Shown here piece after piece: positions 16,265 through 27,464 of a DNA stretch of 64,000 nt. Each line of letters begins with the position of its first letter. Position 1 is the stretch's first letter. Under the pieces are notes generated by a model, which did not search any database, was not told the DNA's origin, and worked only from the letters and a program-made list of their open reading frames with translations. The DNA is taken from positions 186,001 through 250,000 of the forward strand of contig NZ_ALJL01000023.1 in assembly GCF_000287675.1 (NCBI RefSeq), in the 5' to 3' direction. The translations under genes were made by a program, and so were the position numbers. The stretch is from Lachnoanaerobaculum sp. ICM7. GTDB taxonomy: Bacteria; Bacillota; Clostridia; Lachnospirales; Lachnospiraceae.

Positions 16265-17728
16265 ATGTATTACCCTACATTAAATGAAATAGAAAAGATA
16301 AAAGAAAATAAAGAATATACTCTCGCACCGATCAGTATGGAAATATTATCCGACTTTATCACACCTATTGAAGCGATAAGAATTCTAAAAAAGGCCTCAA
16401 CTCATGCCTATATGTTGGAATCTGCAAAGGCTAACGAAAACTGGAGTAGGTACACATTCCTTGGCTTTGACCCTGAGCATTCCATAAGCTGCATAGATAA
16501 ACAAATGAATGTGGACGGTGAGGAATTTACCTGCTCCGATCCTACCGGTTATCTAAGAGATTTGTTGAAAAAATATAAAAGTCCAAGACTCGCCTCTTTA
16601 CCTCCTTTTACAGGCGGTCTGGTCGGATATTTTTCATTTGACTATATAAACTACAAGGAACCAAGTATAAAAAGGAATGTAGATGATTCTGAGGGCTTTA
16701 AAGATATTGATGTAATGCTTTTTAAGGATGTTATTGTATTTGACCATGTAAAGCAAAAAATCATCCTTATTACAAATATTTCACTGGATGAAGATACTAC
16801 TATAGCCTATGAGGAAGCTGTTAAAAAACTTGAAAAAATAAAGATCCTTTTATTTACAGGTGAAAAATCATATGAAACAGGGAAATTGCTCTCTGAAGTA
16901 AAACCTTTGTTTTCAGAAAAAGAATTCTCAGAAATGATTGCAAAAGCAAAGCATCATATCAAAGAAGGCGATATCTTCCAAATAGTGCTTTCAAATCGAT
17001 TGCAGGCGGACTTTTGCGGAAGCCTTTTTGATACCTACAGAGTACTTAGAACAGTAAACCCTTCACCGTATATGTTTTATTTTTCAGGTACCGATGTTGA
17101 GATTGCAGGAGCCTCACCTGAAACTTTGGTAAAACTTGAAGACGGAATACTACATACCTTCCCACTTGCCGGTACAAGACCCAGAGGAAAAAATGAGGTA
17201 GAGGACCTTCTCTTGGAAGAAGAACTCCTGGCTGATAAAAAGGAACTGGCTGAACACAATATGCTGGTAGACCTGGGAAGAAATGACCTTGGCAAGATAA
17301 GCAAATTTGGAAGTGTAAAGGTGGAAAAACTCCACTCTATAGAAAGATATTCACATGTAATGCATATAGGCTCTACAGTCAGGGGTGAAATAAGACCTGA
17401 AAATGATGCACTGGATGCACTTGAAGCTGTTCTTCCTGCAGGTACCCTCTCAGGAGCACCAAAAATTCGTGCCTGTCAGCTTATCGGTGAACTTGAAAAC
17501 AACAAAAGAGGGGTTTACGGAGGAGCTATAGGATATATTGATTTTACCGGAAATATGGATACCTGTATTGCTATCAGACTTGCCTATAAGAAAAACGGAA
17601 AAGTATTTATCAGAAGCGGTGCCGGTATTGTAGCAGACTCCAAACCTGATAAGGAATATATGGAAAGCATAAATAAGGCAGGTGCTGTAGTAGATGCACT
17701 AAGAAAGGCTCAGGAGATAAACAAATGA
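16265..17728 (+). CDS. trpE: Anthranilate synthase component I
   Basis: The 487-aa chorismate-binding subunit makes anthranilate from chorismate with ammonia delivered by TrpG. The N-terminal feedback region has MLESAKANENWSRYTFLG, the motif that places Trp in the allosteric pocket. The catalytic half contains GDIFQIVLSNR, NPSPYMFY, ASPETLVK, LAGTRPRGK, HEADM-type AEHNMLVDLGRND and PAGTLSGAPK. An in-frame opening extends upstream into aroF, but ATG 16265 lies right after the aroF stop with GGAAGGAC upstream. Its stop overlaps trpG (ATGA). Confidence 0.96.
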   Translation: MYYPTLNEIEKIKENKEYTLAPISMEILSDFITPIEAIRILKKASTHAYMLESAKANENWSRYTFLGFDPEHSISCIDKQMNVDGEEFTCSDPTGYLRDLLKKYKSPRLASLPPFTGGLVGYFSFDYINYKEPSIKRNVDDSEGFKDIDVMLFKDVIVFDHVKQKIILITNISLDEDTTIAYEEAVKKLEKIKILLFTGEKSYETGKLLSEVKPLFSEKEFSEMIAKAKHHIKEGDIFQIVLSNRLQADFCGSLFDTYRVLRTVNPSPYMFYFSGTDVEIAGASPETLVKLEDGILHTFPLAGTRPRGKNEVEDLLLEEELLADKKELAEHNMLVDLGRNDLGKISKFGSVKVEKLHSIERYSHVMHIGSTVRGEIRPENDALDALEAVLPAGTLSGAPKIRACQLIGELENNKRGVYGGAIGYIDFTGNMDTCIAIRLAYKKNGKVFIRSGAGIVADSKPDKEYMESINKAGAVVDALRKAQEINK

Positions 17729-18291
17729 TTTTATTGATTGATAATTATGACAGTTTTTCCTACAACCTGTTTCAAATGGTAGGTGAAATTAATCCTGATA
17801 TAAAAGTAATAAGAAATGATGAAATGAATGTGGAAGAAATAAAAGTTCTTGCTCCCGCAAAAATTATTATATCTCCGGGTCCCGGAAGGCCTGAGGATGC
17901 AGGTGTAATTATAGATGTAGTAAAGGAGCTTGGACAAAGTATTCCGATCCTCGGAGTTTGTCTTGGACATCAGGCAATTTGTATGGCATTTGGGGCAACT
18001 ATAACCTATGCCAAAGAGCTTATGCATGGAAAAGACTCTCTTACATATTTTGATACCGACAGTACTATTTTTTCAGGGCTTCCAAATAAAAGCAAGGTTG
18101 CCAGATATCACTCACTTGCCGCAAGTAACGATACCATTCCTCACGATTTAAAAGTGGTAGCAAAAACAGATGACGGTGAAGTAATGGCGGTGGAACATAG
18201 ACATTACCCAATCTACGGCGTACAGTTCCATCCGGAATCCATAATGACAGAATATGGAAAGGAAATGTTGAGGAATTTTTTACAGAATTGA
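17725..18291 (+). CDS. trpG: Anthranilate synthase component II (glutamine amidotransferase)
   Basis: The 188-aa class I amidotransferase hydrolyses glutamine and channels ammonia to TrpE. The catalytic triad is visible: Cys79 in GVCLGHQ, and His169 and Glu171 in FHPESI. The N-terminal IDNYDSFSYNL and ISPGPGRPEDAG segments are typical. It starts within the trpE stop codon (4-nt overlap), which keeps the two subunits in balance. It could also serve aminodeoxychorismate synthase, as PabA does in some bacteria, but the context favours Trp. A 231-bp gap with a large palindrome follows. Confidence 0.95.
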   Translation: MILLIDNYDSFSYNLFQMVGEINPDIKVIRNDEMNVEEIKVLAPAKIIISPGPGRPEDAGVIIDVVKELGQSIPILGVCLGHQAICMAFGATITYAKELMHGKDSLTYFDTDSTIFSGLPNKSKVARYHSLAASNDTIPHDLKVVAKTDDGEVMAVEHRHYPIYGVQFHPESIMTEYGKEMLRNFLQN

Positions 18292-18307
18292 AATTTTAGC
18301 CATACAT

Positions 18308-18499
18308 TATAGGTTTTATTTTGTAATCCCTGTAGCGATTAGTTCTTTCGCAAAAGCGAGATAGGATTAAGCAACCGAGGACTTGTTTGAGTGTAGTTCG
18401 CTGTTCTTCAAGCGAACAAACGAGTTCCGCAGGTTGCGTAAAATCCTACGAAGCTTTAAGAAAGAACTGCGATTGGGATTACAAACTTTAAAACCTATA
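18308..18499. repeat. 190-bp palindromic element between trpG and trpD
   Basis: The ends TATAGGTTTTA (18308-18318) and TAAAACCTATA (18489-18499) are exact inverted copies. Further matching arm pairs run inward: GTAATCCC/GGGATTAC, GTTCTTTC/GAAAGAAC, AGGATT/AATCCT, GCAACC/GGTTGC, ACTTGTTTG/CAAACGAGT and GTTCGCT/AGCGAAC around the centre. The whole folds as one long interrupted hairpin. It contains no coding frame and looks like a non-autonomous palindromic repeat (MITE-like) or a structured RNA, placed in an operon whose other genes overlap or nearly touch. Confidence 0.75.
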
Positions 18500-18522
18500 A
18501 GATAATGAACTGAAAGGATACT

Positions 18523-19539
18523 ATGATTAAGGAAGCTATTGTAAAGATTGTAAATAAAGAAGATTTAACTTTTGATGAAGCTTATGCTGTAATGAATGAG
18601 ATTATGAACGGTGAGACTTCACCTACACAAAATGCCGCATTTCTTGCAGCTCTTTCTACAAAGAGTGCGAAAGCGGAAACCACACAGGAAATCGCAGGTT
18701 GTGCCATGGCTATGAGAGAGCATGCCACTGCTGTTGATACGGATTTTGACCTCTTTGAAATAGTGGGTACAGGCGGTGACAATGCCGGAAGCTTTAATAT
18801 CTCCACCACCTCAGCTATAGTTGCTGCTGCCGGTGGTATGAAAGTAAGTAAACACGGAAACAGAGCGGCTTCTTCAAAATGCGGTACAGCGGACTGTTTG
18901 GAAGCATTGGGTGTAAATATTGAAGAAGACCCAAAAAAATGCAAAGAGCTTTTGGAAAAGGTCGGTATATGCTTTTTCTTTGCTCAAAAATATCACAGCT
19001 CCATGAAATATGTAGGAGCAATCAGAAAGGAGCTTGGTTTTAGAACAGTTTTTAATATACTGGGACCTCTTACAAATCCGGCAAAACCGAATCGCCAGCT
19101 TCTTGGAGTATATGATGAATACCTTATAGAACCTCTTGCAAAAGTGCTTGTAGATCTTGGAGTTAAAAGAGGCATGGTCGTATACGGTATGGATAAGCTT
19201 GATGAAATATCACTCTCCGCTCCTACCAAGGTTTGCGAGATAAATAACGGCTCGCTTACCACCTATGAGATAAAACCTGAAGATTTCGGACTTACACGCT
19301 GTGAAAGACGAGATTTGGCAGGTGGCGATCCTAAGGAAAATGCAGCCATTACTCTTGCCATATTAAATGGTGAAAAGGGACCTAAAACAGATGCCGTACT
19401 TTTAAATGCCGGAGCGGCTCTTTATATAGGTGATAAAGCAGGCAGTATACAGGAAGGAATAGATCTTGCAAGAAATCTTATCGAAAGCAAAAGAGCGCTT
19501 AAGGTTTTGGAAGATTTTATAAGGGCAAGCAATGAGTAA
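18523..19539 (+). CDS. trpD: Anthranilate phosphoribosyltransferase
   Basis: The 338-aa enzyme attaches ribose 5-phosphate from PRPP to anthranilate. The family signatures are present: the glycine-rich [22 protein letters not shown] loop, [22 protein letters not shown], and [12 protein letters not shown] with [15 protein letters not shown]. The length matches the family and there is no fused amidotransferase. The start follows GAAAGGATACT, just downstream of the palindromic element. It overlaps trpC by 8 nt. Confidence 0.96.
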   Translation: MIKEAIVKIVNKEDLTFDEAYAVMNEIMNGETSPTQNAAFLAALSTKSAKAETTQEIAGCAMAMREHATAVDTDFDLFEIVGTGGDNAGSFNISTTSAIVAAAGGMKVSKHGNRAASSKCGTADCLEALGVNIEEDPKKCKELLEKVGICFFFAQKYHSSMKYVGAIRKELGFRTVFNILGPLTNPAKPNRQLLGVYDEYLIEPLAKVLVDLGVKRGMVVYGMDKLDEISLSAPTKVCEINNGSLTTYEIKPEDFGLTRCERRDLAGGDPKENAAITLAILNGEKGPKTDAVLLNAGAALYIGDKAGSIQEGIDLARNLIESKRALKVLEDFIRASNE

Positions 19540-20335
19540 AGAAACAACTATTTTAGATACAATAGCCACATATACAAAATGGCGAATCGAAGAGCAAAAG
19601 AAAAACATTCCGCTGTCTTTAATAAGGTCTGAGGCTGAAAATATTCAAGCACCAAAGTTTGTTTTTGAAAATGCTTTAAAAAAACCGGGACTGTCTTTTA
19701 TATGTGAATGTAAGAAGGCTTCTCCGTCTAAAGGTATTATTGCAAAGGACTTCCCATATCTTGCAATCGCAAAAGAATATGAGGAGGCGGGTGCAGACTG
19801 TATATCCGTGCTCACAGAGCCTAAGTGGTTTCTTGGAAGTGATAAGTATTTAAAGGAAATATCAAACACCGTTAATCTTCCACTGCTTAGAAAAGATTTT
19901 ACTGTTGATGAATATATGATATATGAAGCCAAGGCAATGGGAGCTTCCTGCATCCTTTTAATCTGCTCCATACTCTCGCTTGAAGAAATGAAGTATTTCA
20001 AAGATATCAGTGATGATTTGGGACTTTCCACACTTGTGGAATGTCATGATGAATCTGAAATCGAAAAAGCCTTAAAGATAAATGCCCGCATGATCGGAGT
20101 AAATAACAGAAATCTAAAGGACTTTTCCGTAGACACGAATAACAGTAAAAGACTTCGAGACCTTGTGCCTAAGAATATCTTATTTGTTTCCGAAAGCGGC
20201 GTAAACAGCCCTGAAGATATAAAAAATATCATCGATATGGGAGCTGATGCCGCTTTGGTAGGTGAAGTCCTTATGCGTGCGGAAAATAAGAAATTCGCTT
20301 TGGATTGGTTAAAGGGTAGATATGACAAAAATTAA
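19532..20335 (+). CDS. trpC: Indole-3-glycerol-phosphate synthase
   Basis: This 267-aa TIM-barrel enzyme closes the indole ring from carboxyphenylamino-deoxyribulose phosphate. Motifs: [16 protein letters not shown] with the catalytic Lys, [34 protein letters not shown] (in part), [15 protein letters not shown], and [12 protein letters not shown] ahead of the phosphate-binding loop [10 protein letters not shown]. It is a stand-alone enzyme, not fused to TrpF. It starts 8 nt inside trpD and ends 14 nt inside trpF. Confidence 0.95.
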   Translation: MSKETTILDTIATYTKWRIEEQKKNIPLSLIRSEAENIQAPKFVFENALKKPGLSFICECKKASPSKGIIAKDFPYLAIAKEYEEAGADCISVLTEPKWFLGSDKYLKEISNTVNLPLLRKDFTVDEYMIYEAKAMGASCILLICSILSLEEMKYFKDISDDLGLSTLVECHDESEIEKALKINARMIGVNNRNLKDFSVDTNNSKRLRDLVPKNILFVSESGVNSPEDIKNIIDMGADAALVGEVLMRAENKKFALDWLKGRYDKN

Positions 20336-20930
20336 GCTTTGCGGCATAAAAAGTGAAGATGATATCAAGGTAATAAATGAAGTATTACCGGATTATATAG
20401 GCTTTGTATTTGCCGAGAAAAGCAAAAGATATATATCATTTGATACGGCAAATACACTGAAAAGCAAGCTTGATAACAGAGTAAAGGCTGTGGGTGTATT
20501 TGTAAATGAAGATATTGAAAACATAGCTTATCTTGTGAAAAATAAAATCATTGATATTGTACAGCTTCATGGAAATGAAGATGAGAGCTATATAAATACA
20601 TTAAAGACAAAGATAAATGTACCTATAATATATGCCTATCAAATAAAATCAAAGGCTGATATAAAATCAGTCAAAAATGACACTGATTTTATTTTGCTGG
20701 ATGCCGGAGCAGGCTGTGGAGAGACCTTTGATGAAGCACTACTTGAAGGCTTTGATAATGAATATTTTTTAGCAGGCGGACTATCCATAGATAATATAAA
20801 GGAAAAAATAATTAAACTGTATCCATTCGGTGTGGATGTAAGCTCCGGAATAGAAACCGAGGGCAAAAAAGATGCCGCTAAGATAAGAAAATTTGTGAGT
20901 TTAGTAAGAGAGGTAGACAATGACAGATAA
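20322..20930 (+). CDS. trpF: Phosphoribosylanthranilate isomerase
   Basis: The 202-aa TIM barrel catalyses the Amadori rearrangement of phosphoribosylanthranilate. [10 protein letters not shown] carries the catalytic Cys near the N-terminus, followed by [55 protein letters not shown] and VDVSSGIET. The Lys-rich, AT-rich sequence is more divergent than the other Trp enzymes but all signatures are in place. It overlaps both neighbours. Confidence 0.93.
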   Translation: MTKIKLCGIKSEDDIKVINEVLPDYIGFVFAEKSKRYISFDTANTLKSKLDNRVKAVGVFVNEDIENIAYLVKNKIIDIVQLHGNEDESYINTLKTKINVPIIYAYQIKSKADIKSVKNDTDFILLDAGAGCGETFDEALLEGFDNEYFLAGGLSIDNIKEKIIKLYPFGVDVSSGIETEGKKDAAKIRKFVSLVREVDNDR

Positions 20931-22110
20931 TAAAGGAAGATTTGGAGTTCATGGCGGACAGTATATCCCTGAAACTCTTATGAATGCAGTAATAGAATTG
21001 GAAAAAGCATATAATCATTATAAAAATGACCCTGAGTTTAACAAAGAACTTAATTATCTTCTAAATGATTATGCAGGCAGACCTTCAAAACTTTATTTTG
21101 CAAAGAAAATGACTGAAGACCTTGGAGGTGCAAAGATTTATTTAAAGCGTGAGGACCTTACACATACAGGTGCTCATAAGATAAACAATGTTCTCGGACA
21201 GGCACTACTTGCAAAAAAGATGGGCAAGAGGAGACTTATTGCAGAAACAGGTGCAGGACAGCATGGTGTTGCAACCGCAACAGCCGCCGCTTTAATAGGC
21301 ATGGAATGTGTAGTATTTATGGGTGAAGAAGATACTATTCGTCAGGCACTTAATGTATATAAGATGAGACTGCTTGGTGCTACAGTTATTCCTGTTACAA
21401 GCGGAACAAAAACTCTAAAAGATGCCGTTTCAGAAGCTATGAGAGAATGGACAAGCAGAATAGACGATACTCATTACTGTCTCGGTTCTGTAATGGGACC
21501 TCATCCTTTCCCTACTATAGTCAGAGATTTCCAGGCTGTAATTTCAAAAGAAATCAAGGAACAAATCCTTGAAAAAGAAGGCAAATTACCTGATGCCGTA
21601 CTTGCCTGTGTAGGTGGAGGCTCAAATGCCATAGGAAGCTTTTACAATTTTATTGAAGACAAGGATGTGGCACTTATCGGTTGTGAAGCTGCCGGAAAGG
21701 GAATTCATACATTTGAAACAGCCGCTACTATAAATACAGGAAAACTTGGTATTTTCCACGGTATGAAATCCTATTTCTGTCAGGATGAATACGGACAGAT
21801 AGCGCCTGTATATTCCATCTCTGCCGGACTTGACTATCCGGGTGTAGGACCTGAGCATTCATATCTTCATGATATAAAAAGAGCAAGCTATGTACCTGTA
21901 ACAGATGATGAATCCGTAGAGGCATTTGAATACCTCTCTAAGATGGAAGGAATTATACCTGCTATAGAGTCCGCTCATGCCGTTGCTCATGCCCTGAAAA
22001 TAGCACCTACCATGAATAAGGACCAAATCATTGTAATTACCATCTCAGGAAGAGGTGATAAGGATTGTGCGGCTATCGCCAGATATAAAGGAGAAGACTT
22101 ACATGAATAA
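20920..22110 (+). CDS. trpB: Tryptophan synthase beta chain
   Basis: The 396-aa PLP enzyme condenses indole with serine. The PLP lysine is in [38 protein letters not shown] (phosphate loop) and ISGRGDKD at the C-terminus are typical. It is the TrpB1 type that pairs with TrpA. It overlaps trpF by 11 nt and trpA by 8 nt, which supports equal synthesis of the two chains. Confidence 0.97.
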   Translation: MTDNKGRFGVHGGQYIPETLMNAVIELEKAYNHYKNDPEFNKELNYLLNDYAGRPSKLYFAKKMTEDLGGAKIYLKREDLTHTGAHKINNVLGQALLAKKMGKRRLIAETGAGQHGVATATAAALIGMECVVFMGEEDTIRQALNVYKMRLLGATVIPVTSGTKTLKDAVSEAMREWTSRIDDTHYCLGSVMGPHPFPTIVRDFQAVISKEIKEQILEKEGKLPDAVLACVGGGSNAIGSFYNFIEDKDVALIGCEAAGKGIHTFETAATINTGKLGIFHGMKSYFCQDEYGQIAPVYSISAGLDYPGVGPEHSYLHDIKRASYVPVTDDESVEAFEYLSKMEGIIPAIESAHAVAHALKIAPTMNKDQIIVITISGRGDKDCAAIARYKGEDLHE

Positions 22111-22873
22111 GATATATGAAGCATTAAAAAATAAAAAGGCATTTATTCCTTTTATAACCTGTGGTGATCCTGATGTGGCAACTACAAAAGCGGCAATACT
22201 TGAAATGGTAAAAAACGGAGCCGATTTAATAGAAATAGGTATACCCTTCTCTGATCCTACAGCTGAGGGCGTAGTTATACAGGGTGCAAATATTCGTGCT
22301 CTTGCAGCCGGTATTACAACAGATAAAGTATTTGATATGGTCGTAGAACTTAGAAAAGAAGTCACTATTCCTCTTGTGTTTATGACCTATGCAAATGTAG
22401 TATTCTCCTACGATCCTGAAAAGTTCTTTGCAAAATGCAGCGAGGTGGGTATTGACGGTATTATACTTCCCGACATTCCTTTTGAAGAGAGAAATGAATT
22501 CCTTGAGATATCAAAAAAATATAACATAGATCTCATCTCTCTTATTGCACCTACATCCGATGACCGCATTGCAATGATTGCAAAAGAAGCCAAAGGATTT
22601 TTATACATTGTATCAAGCCTTGGTGTAACCGGAACCAGAAGCGAGATCACTACCGATTTGAACTCCATAGTAAAGATAGTAAGAGAAAACACCGATATTC
22701 CATGTGCTATAGGCTTCGGTATTTCAACTCCCGAGCAGGCTAGAGATATGAGCCAGATTGCAGACGGAGTAATAGTAGGTTCAGCTATTATCAAGCTCTT
22801 AAAACAGTACAAAACCAAAGCTCCCTCATATATCGGAGCATATGTAAAAGAGATGAAAGACGCCATTTTGTAA
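22103..22873 (+). CDS. trpA: Tryptophan synthase alpha chain
   Basis: The 256-aa TIM barrel cleaves indole-3-glycerol phosphate to indole. The catalytic Glu is in [16 protein letters not shown] and the Asp in [23 protein letters not shown] and [10 protein letters not shown] form the phosphate site. The usual FSDP-x-ADGP loop here reads [15 protein letters not shown] 22103 is chosen over the upstream in-frame ATG at 22055, because AAAGGAGAAG sits just before it and the upstream codons lie within trpB. It ends the operon; no clear terminator follows. Confidence 0.95.
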   Translation: MNKIYEALKNKKAFIPFITCGDPDVATTKAAILEMVKNGADLIEIGIPFSDPTAEGVVIQGANIRALAAGITTDKVFDMVVELRKEVTIPLVFMTYANVVFSYDPEKFFAKCSEVGIDGIILPDIPFEERNEFLEISKKYNIDLISLIAPTSDDRIAMIAKEAKGFLYIVSSLGVTGTRSEITTDLNSIVKIVRENTDIPCAIGFGISTPEQARDMSQIADGVIVGSAIIKLLKQYKTKAPSYIGAYVKEMKDAIL

Positions 22874-23102
22874 TCTTTAATACACTTTTAACCTCTTATT
22901 CATTGCCTTATTCCTAGCAATATGCTATGATATAAAATCATGTTTTCACATGTGTGGTTTTGTGTGCAATTTTATTTTTCAAAATAAAAGGCATGTTCAA
23001 GCTACTGATTTTAACGGATTGTAAGGTATAATCCTGCAACCGGGTTTCACAGGGGCATAGCCCCATATTATATAATCACAAGCTTATAAAAGAGGTTATA
23101 AT
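22874..23102 (+). promoter_or_regulatory. Intergenic region with a promoter and structured leader before the 1420-aa gene
   Basis: A promoter TTGCCT (22903-22908) and TATGAT (22926-22931) with a 17-nt spacer lies about 170 nt before the next start codon. The leader includes TTTTATTTT/AAAATAAAA, GGATT/AATCC and GGGGC-ATA-GCCCC hairpins. I recognise no riboswitch class. Confidence 0.45.
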
Positions 23103-26100
23103 ATGCAAAACACAGAGAAAACCTATGTACTTGGTATAGACATAGGTTCGACTACGGTCAAAATTGCTATTCTTGACAGCAAGCATGAAGTAGTATTTTC
23201 AGATTATCGCAGACATTATGCAAATATACAGGGGACTTTGGCAGCACAGCTCTCAGATGCCTTCGAAAAAATAGGGGAAGTGAATATCATTCCGATGATC
23301 ACCGGCTCAGGCGGTCTTACCCTTTCAAAGCATCTAAAGTCAACCTTTGTACAGGAAGTTGTTTCAGTTGCAACCGCACTGAAGGCTGTTGCACCTCAAA
23401 CAGATGTTGCAATAGAGCTTGGTGGAGAAGATGCAAAAATCATCTACTTCACAGGCGGTATCGACCAGAGAATGAACGGTATATGTGCCGGAGGTACAGG
23501 AAGCTTTATCGATCAGATGGCTTCTCTCCTCCAAACAGATGCTATAGGACTTAACGAATATGCAAAGAGTTATAAGTCAATTTATCCTATAGCCGCAAGA
23601 TGCGGAGTTTTCGCAAAAACTGACGTACAGCCGCTTATTAATGAGGGAGCTACAAGAGAGGACCTTTCCGCCTCCATTTTCCAGGCGGTGGTAAATCAGA
23701 CTATTTCAGGTCTTGCATGCGGTAAGCCTATAAGAGGTCATGTGGCATTCCTCGGTGGTCCACTGCACTTCCTTTCAGAACTTAAGCAGGCATTTATAAG
23801 AACTCTGAATCTTACAGATGAATATATTGTAGATCCTGACAATTCACATCTTTTTGCAGCCATAGGTGCGGCACTTAACTGTGAAAGCAAGGATGCTATG
23901 ATCGGTATTTCAGATCTTATTGCCAAGCTTAAAGAAGGTATTGAGATGGCACATGAGATTGCCAGACTTGATCCGCTCTTTGAGACCGAGGCTGATTATG
24001 AGGAATTCAGCGGAAGACATTTCGGTCACAGTGTAAAAACTGCAGATCTTGAGGATTACAAGGGAAATATATTCCTTGGAATAGATGCCGGTTCCACCAC
24101 CACAAAGATTGCTTTGGTAGGTGAAGACGGTAGCCTTCTTTGGAATTTCTATTCAAATAATAACGGTTCACCGCTGGCTACAGCTATCTCAGCTATAAAG
24201 TCGGTAAAAGAAAAAATCAATCCTGAAGCAAAGATTGTATATTCATGTTCTACAGGATATGGTGAGGCACTTCTAAAAGCCGCCTTTATGCTTGATGAAG
24301 GTGAAGTTGAGACTATTGCACACTACTATGCGGCAGCATTCTTTGAGCCTAATGTCGACTGTATACTTGATATCGGAGGTCAAGATATGAAATGTATCCG
24401 TATCAAGGACGGTACAGTAGACTCTGTTCAGCTAAATGAGGCCTGTTCTGCAGGTTGCGGTTCATTTATCGAGACCTTTGCCGGCTCTTTGAACTTCTCA
24501 GTTCAAAACTTTGCAAAAGAAGCACTATTTGCAAAGAATCCTGTAGACCTCGGTACCAGATGTACCGTTTTCATGAACTCAAATGTTAAGCAAGCACAAA
24601 AGGAAGGTGCTACTGTAGCCGATATTTCAGCAGGTCTTGCCTATTCAGTTATAAAAAATGCTTTATTTAAGGTTATTAAGATCTCAAATGCGGCAGATCT
24701 TGGAAAACATATAGTTGTACAGGGTGGTACATTCTACAATGATGCGGTACTCCGTGCACTTGAAAAGATCTCAGGCGGTTTTGTTACAAGACCGGATATT
24801 GCCGGAATAATGGGTGCATTCGGTGCGGCACTTATAGCAAGAGAAAGATATGAAGGAAAGCAGACCACCATGCTCGCTCTTGATGATATCATATCACTGC
24901 AGTATGACACATCCATGACCAGATGCCGTGGCTGTAACAATAACTGTGTAATGACAGTAAACAAATTTGAAGGTGGAAGAAACTTCATATCAGGAAACAG
25001 ATGTGAAAGAGGTCTTGGTAAGGACAGAGTTAAAAAGGATGTTCCAAACCTCTATGAATATAAATATAATCGTATGTTCGGCTATGAGCCGCTTACAGCC
25101 GACAAGGCATTCAGAGGTACTATCGGCATACCGAGAGTTTTAAATATGTATGAGAACTTCCCGTTCTGGGCTGTATTCTTTAGAAACCTTGGATTTAGAA
25201 CAGTGCTCTCTCCTATGTCAACAAAGAAGATATATGAGCTGGGTATTGAATCCATCCCAAGTGAGTCTGAATGTTATCCTGCAAAGATTACTCATGGACA
25301 TATTTCATGGCTCATAAAGAATGGAGTTCGTACAATATGGTATCCATGTATACCTTATGAAAGAAATGAACAGCCGGATGCCGGTAACCATTTCAACTGC
25401 CCTATCGTTACTTCGTATGCTGAGAATATCAAGAATAATGTGGAAGAAATCAGAGAGACAAATACCAGATTCTTGAATCCTTTCATGGCATTTACAAATG
25501 AAGAGGTACTTACAAATCAGCTTATCAAGGTAATGAAGCAGGAATTTGACATAAACGAAAGAGAAGTAAAGTTCGCTGCACATGCGGCATGGACAGAGCT
25601 TATTCAGTCAAAGAAAGATATCGAAAGAGAAGGTGAAAAGACTATAGAGTGGCTTCATAAGAACAACCGCCACGGTATAGTTCTTGCCGGAAGACCATAT
25701 CATGTGGACCCTGAAATACATCATGGTATTCCTGATATGATCACTTCATTCGGTATTGCTGTACTTACAGAGGATGCCGTTTCTCATCTTGCAAAGATAG
25801 AAAGACCTGTTATCGTAAGCGATCAGTGGATGTACCACTCCAGACTTTATGCTGCCGCAAGCCTTGTAAAGCAGGATGATTGTCTTGACCTTGTACAGCT
25901 AAACTCCTTCGGTTGCGGACTTGATGCCGTTACCACAGATCAGGTAAGTGATATACTTACAGGTTCAGGAAAGATCTATACTGTACTTAAAATCGATGAG
26001 GTAAACAATCTCGGTGCAGCAAGAATTCGTATACGTTCACTCATCGCTGCACTCCGTGTAAGAGATAAGAAAAATTTTGAAAGAAAAATAAAATCTTCCG

Positions 26101-27365
26101 CTTATCACAGAAAAGTGTTTACCAAGGAGATGAAGGATGAATATACAATTCTTTGTCCACAGATGTCTCCTATACATTTTGACCTTTTAGAGCCGGCATT
26201 AAATGCCTTCGGCTACCATGTAGAGGTACTCCAAAATGATTCACGTTCCGCTATAGACTGTGGTCTTAAATATGTAAACAATGATGCCTGCTATCCTTCA
26301 CTTATAGTTGTAGGACAGATAATGGAGGCACTTCTTTCAGGAAAATACGATCCGAATAAGACTGCCATTTTTATGAGTCAGACCGGTGGCGGATGTAGAG
26401 CCAGCAACTATATCGGCTTTATCAGAAGAGCTCTTGAAAAAGTTGATATGGAACAGATCCCGGTAATCTCAGTAAATGCCAACGGTATGGAGACAAATGA
26501 GGGATTCAAGATGACCCCTGCAATGATAATAAAAGCAATGCAGGCTGTCGTATACGGTGATCTCTTTATGAGAGTCTTGTATGCTACAAGACCTTATGAA
26601 AAGGAAAGAGGAGCTGCCAACAGACTTCATAAAAAGTGGAGAAATCGTGTTATTGATTCACTTTCTGTAAGAAAGCCGAACTTCGGTGAGTTTAAAAGAA
26701 ATATAAGAGCTATTGTAAAGGATTTTGATAATCTCCCAAGACTCAATATCAAAAAGCCTAGAGTTGGTATTGTAGGTGAGATTCTTGTTAAGTTCTCTCC
26801 TCTTGCAAACAACCATATAGTTGATTTGCTTGAAAAAGAGGGGGCTGAGGCTGTAATGCCTGACCTTTTGGACTTTTTGCTTTACAGTTTCTATAACAGT
26901 AACTTTAAAGCTGAGAACCTCGGTATGTCAAAGAAGTCTGCATTTATGGCAAATGTAGGTATCAAAGTACTTGAGGCACTTAGAAGTGATGCAAGAAGGG
27001 CACTTGATAAGAGTAAGCATTTCATCGCACCTTCAAGAATAGATCATCTTGCAAATATGGCAAAGGACTATGTATCTGTCGGAAATCAGACAGGTGAGGG
27101 TTGGTTCCTTACCGGAGAGATGCTTGAGCTTATAGAGACCGGCACTCCAAATATTGTTTGTACACAGCCTTTTGGTTGTCTGCCAAACCATGTTGTGGGT
27201 AAAGGTGTTATAAAAGAGCTTCGCCGTTCACATCCTGAAGCAAATATCATAGCGGTAGACTATGATCCGGGTGCTTCGGAAGTAAACCAGCTCAACAGAA
27301 TTAAGCTAATGCTTGCAACAGCACAGAAGAATTTGAAAGAACAAAATAAGAAGGTTATATCATAA
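23103..27365 (+). CDS. Giant 2-hydroxyacyl-CoA dehydratase activase fusion (two ASKHA ATPase domains, DUF2229, HgdB-like end)
   Basis: The 1420-aa protein starts with two BadF/BadG/BcrA-type ATPase domains: [14 protein letters not shown] (from about 11) with ELGGEDAK and [13 protein letters not shown], and [14 protein letters not shown] (from about 325) with [10 protein letters not shown] and CSAGCGSF. The CAGGTG and CGSF cysteines are those that hold the 4Fe-4S cluster of activators. A cysteine cluster CRGCNNNC and a DUF2229 domain follow (about 610-900), then a region like the dehydratase beta/D subunit (about 1000-1400). Known activators drive one electron into a dehydratase by ATP hydrolysis; the substrate of this all-in-one form is unknown. 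Confidence 0.85.
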   Translation: MQNTEKTYVLGIDIGSTTVKIAILDSKHEVVFSDYRRHYANIQGTLAAQLSDAFEKIGEVNIIPMITGSGGLTLSKHLKSTFVQEVVSVATALKAVAPQTDVAIELGGEDAKIIYFTGGIDQRMNGICAGGTGSFIDQMASLLQTDAIGLNEYAKSYKSIYPIAARCGVFAKTDVQPLINEGATREDLSASIFQAVVNQTISGLACGKPIRGHVAFLGGPLHFLSELKQAFIRTLNLTDEYIVDPDNSHLFAAIGAALNCESKDAMIGISDLIAKLKEGIEMAHEIARLDPLFETEADYEEFSGRHFGHSVKTADLEDYKGNIFLGIDAGSTTTKIALVGEDGSLLWNFYSNNNGSPLATAISAIKSVKEKINPEAKIVYSCSTGYGEALLKAAFMLDEGEVETIAHYYAAAFFEPNVDCILDIGGQDMKCIRIKDGTVDSVQLNEACSAGCGSFIETFAGSLNFSVQNFAKEALFAKNPVDLGTRCTVFMNSNVKQAQKEGATVADISAGLAYSVIKNALFKVIKISNAADLGKHIVVQGGTFYNDAVLRALEKISGGFVTRPDIAGIMGAFGAALIARERYEGKQTTMLALDDIISLQYDTSMTRCRGCNNNCVMTVNKFEGGRNFISGNRCERGLGKDRVKKDVPNLYEYKYNRMFGYEPLTADKAFRGTIGIPRVLNMYENFPFWAVFFRNLGFRTVLSPMSTKKIYELGIESIPSESECYPAKITHGHISWLIKNGVRTIWYPCIPYERNEQPDAGNHFNCPIVTSYAENIKNNVEEIRETNTRFLNPFMAFTNEEVLTNQLIKVMKQEFDINEREVKFAAHAAWTELIQSKKDIEREGEKTIEWLHKNNRHGIVLAGRPYHVDPEIHHGIPDMITSFGIAVLTEDAVSHLAKIERPVIVSDQWMYHSRLYAAASLVKQDDCLDLVQLNSFGCGLDAVTTDQVSDILTGSGKIYTVLKIDEVNNLGAARIRIRSLIAALRVRDKKNFERKIKSSAYHRKVFTKEMKDEYTILCPQMSPIHFDLLEPALNAFGYHVEVLQNDSRSAIDCGLKYVNNDACYPSLIVVGQIMEALLSGKYDPNKTAIFMSQTGGGCRASNYIGFIRRALEKVDMEQIPVISVNANGMETNEGFKMTPAMIIKAMQAVVYGDLFMRVLYATRPYEKERGAANRLHKKWRNRVIDSLSVRKPNFGEFKRNIRAIVKDFDNLPRLNIKKPRVGIVGEILVKFSPLANNHIVDLLEKEGAEAVMPDLLDFLLYSFYNSNFKAENLGMSKKSAFMANVGIKVLEALRSDARRALDKSKHFIAPSRIDHLANMAKDYVSVGNQTGEGWFLTGEMLELIETGTPNIVCTQPFGCLPNHVVGKGVIKELRRSHPEANIIAVDYDPGASEVNQLNRIKLMLATAQKNLKEQNKKVIS

Positions 27366-27369
27366 TGTG

Positions 27370-27416
27370 AAAAGAAGCTTCCGGATATATTATATTATAT
27401 CTGTGGAGCTTCTTTT
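27370..27416 (+). terminator. Terminator after the activase fusion gene
   Basis: A stem with AAAAGAAGCT and AGCTTCTTTT as its base (27370-27379, 27407-27416) begins 5 nt after the stop codon and ends in a T run. The opposite strand also ends in T residues, so it may serve the convergent exporter operon as well. Confidence 0.8.
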
Positions 27417-27464
27417 TTAAGAATGATTTTCGTAGTATTATAAACCATTTATTTCCTTATTAAA

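Noticed and set aside
18308-18499. Trp attenuator with leader peptide between trpG and trpD
   Set aside because: There is no Trp-rich reading frame, and the element is a symmetrical palindrome without a terminal T run.
22874-23102. Riboswitch in front of the activase fusion gene
   Set aside because: Several hairpins exist but none matches a known class; reported only as a structured leader.
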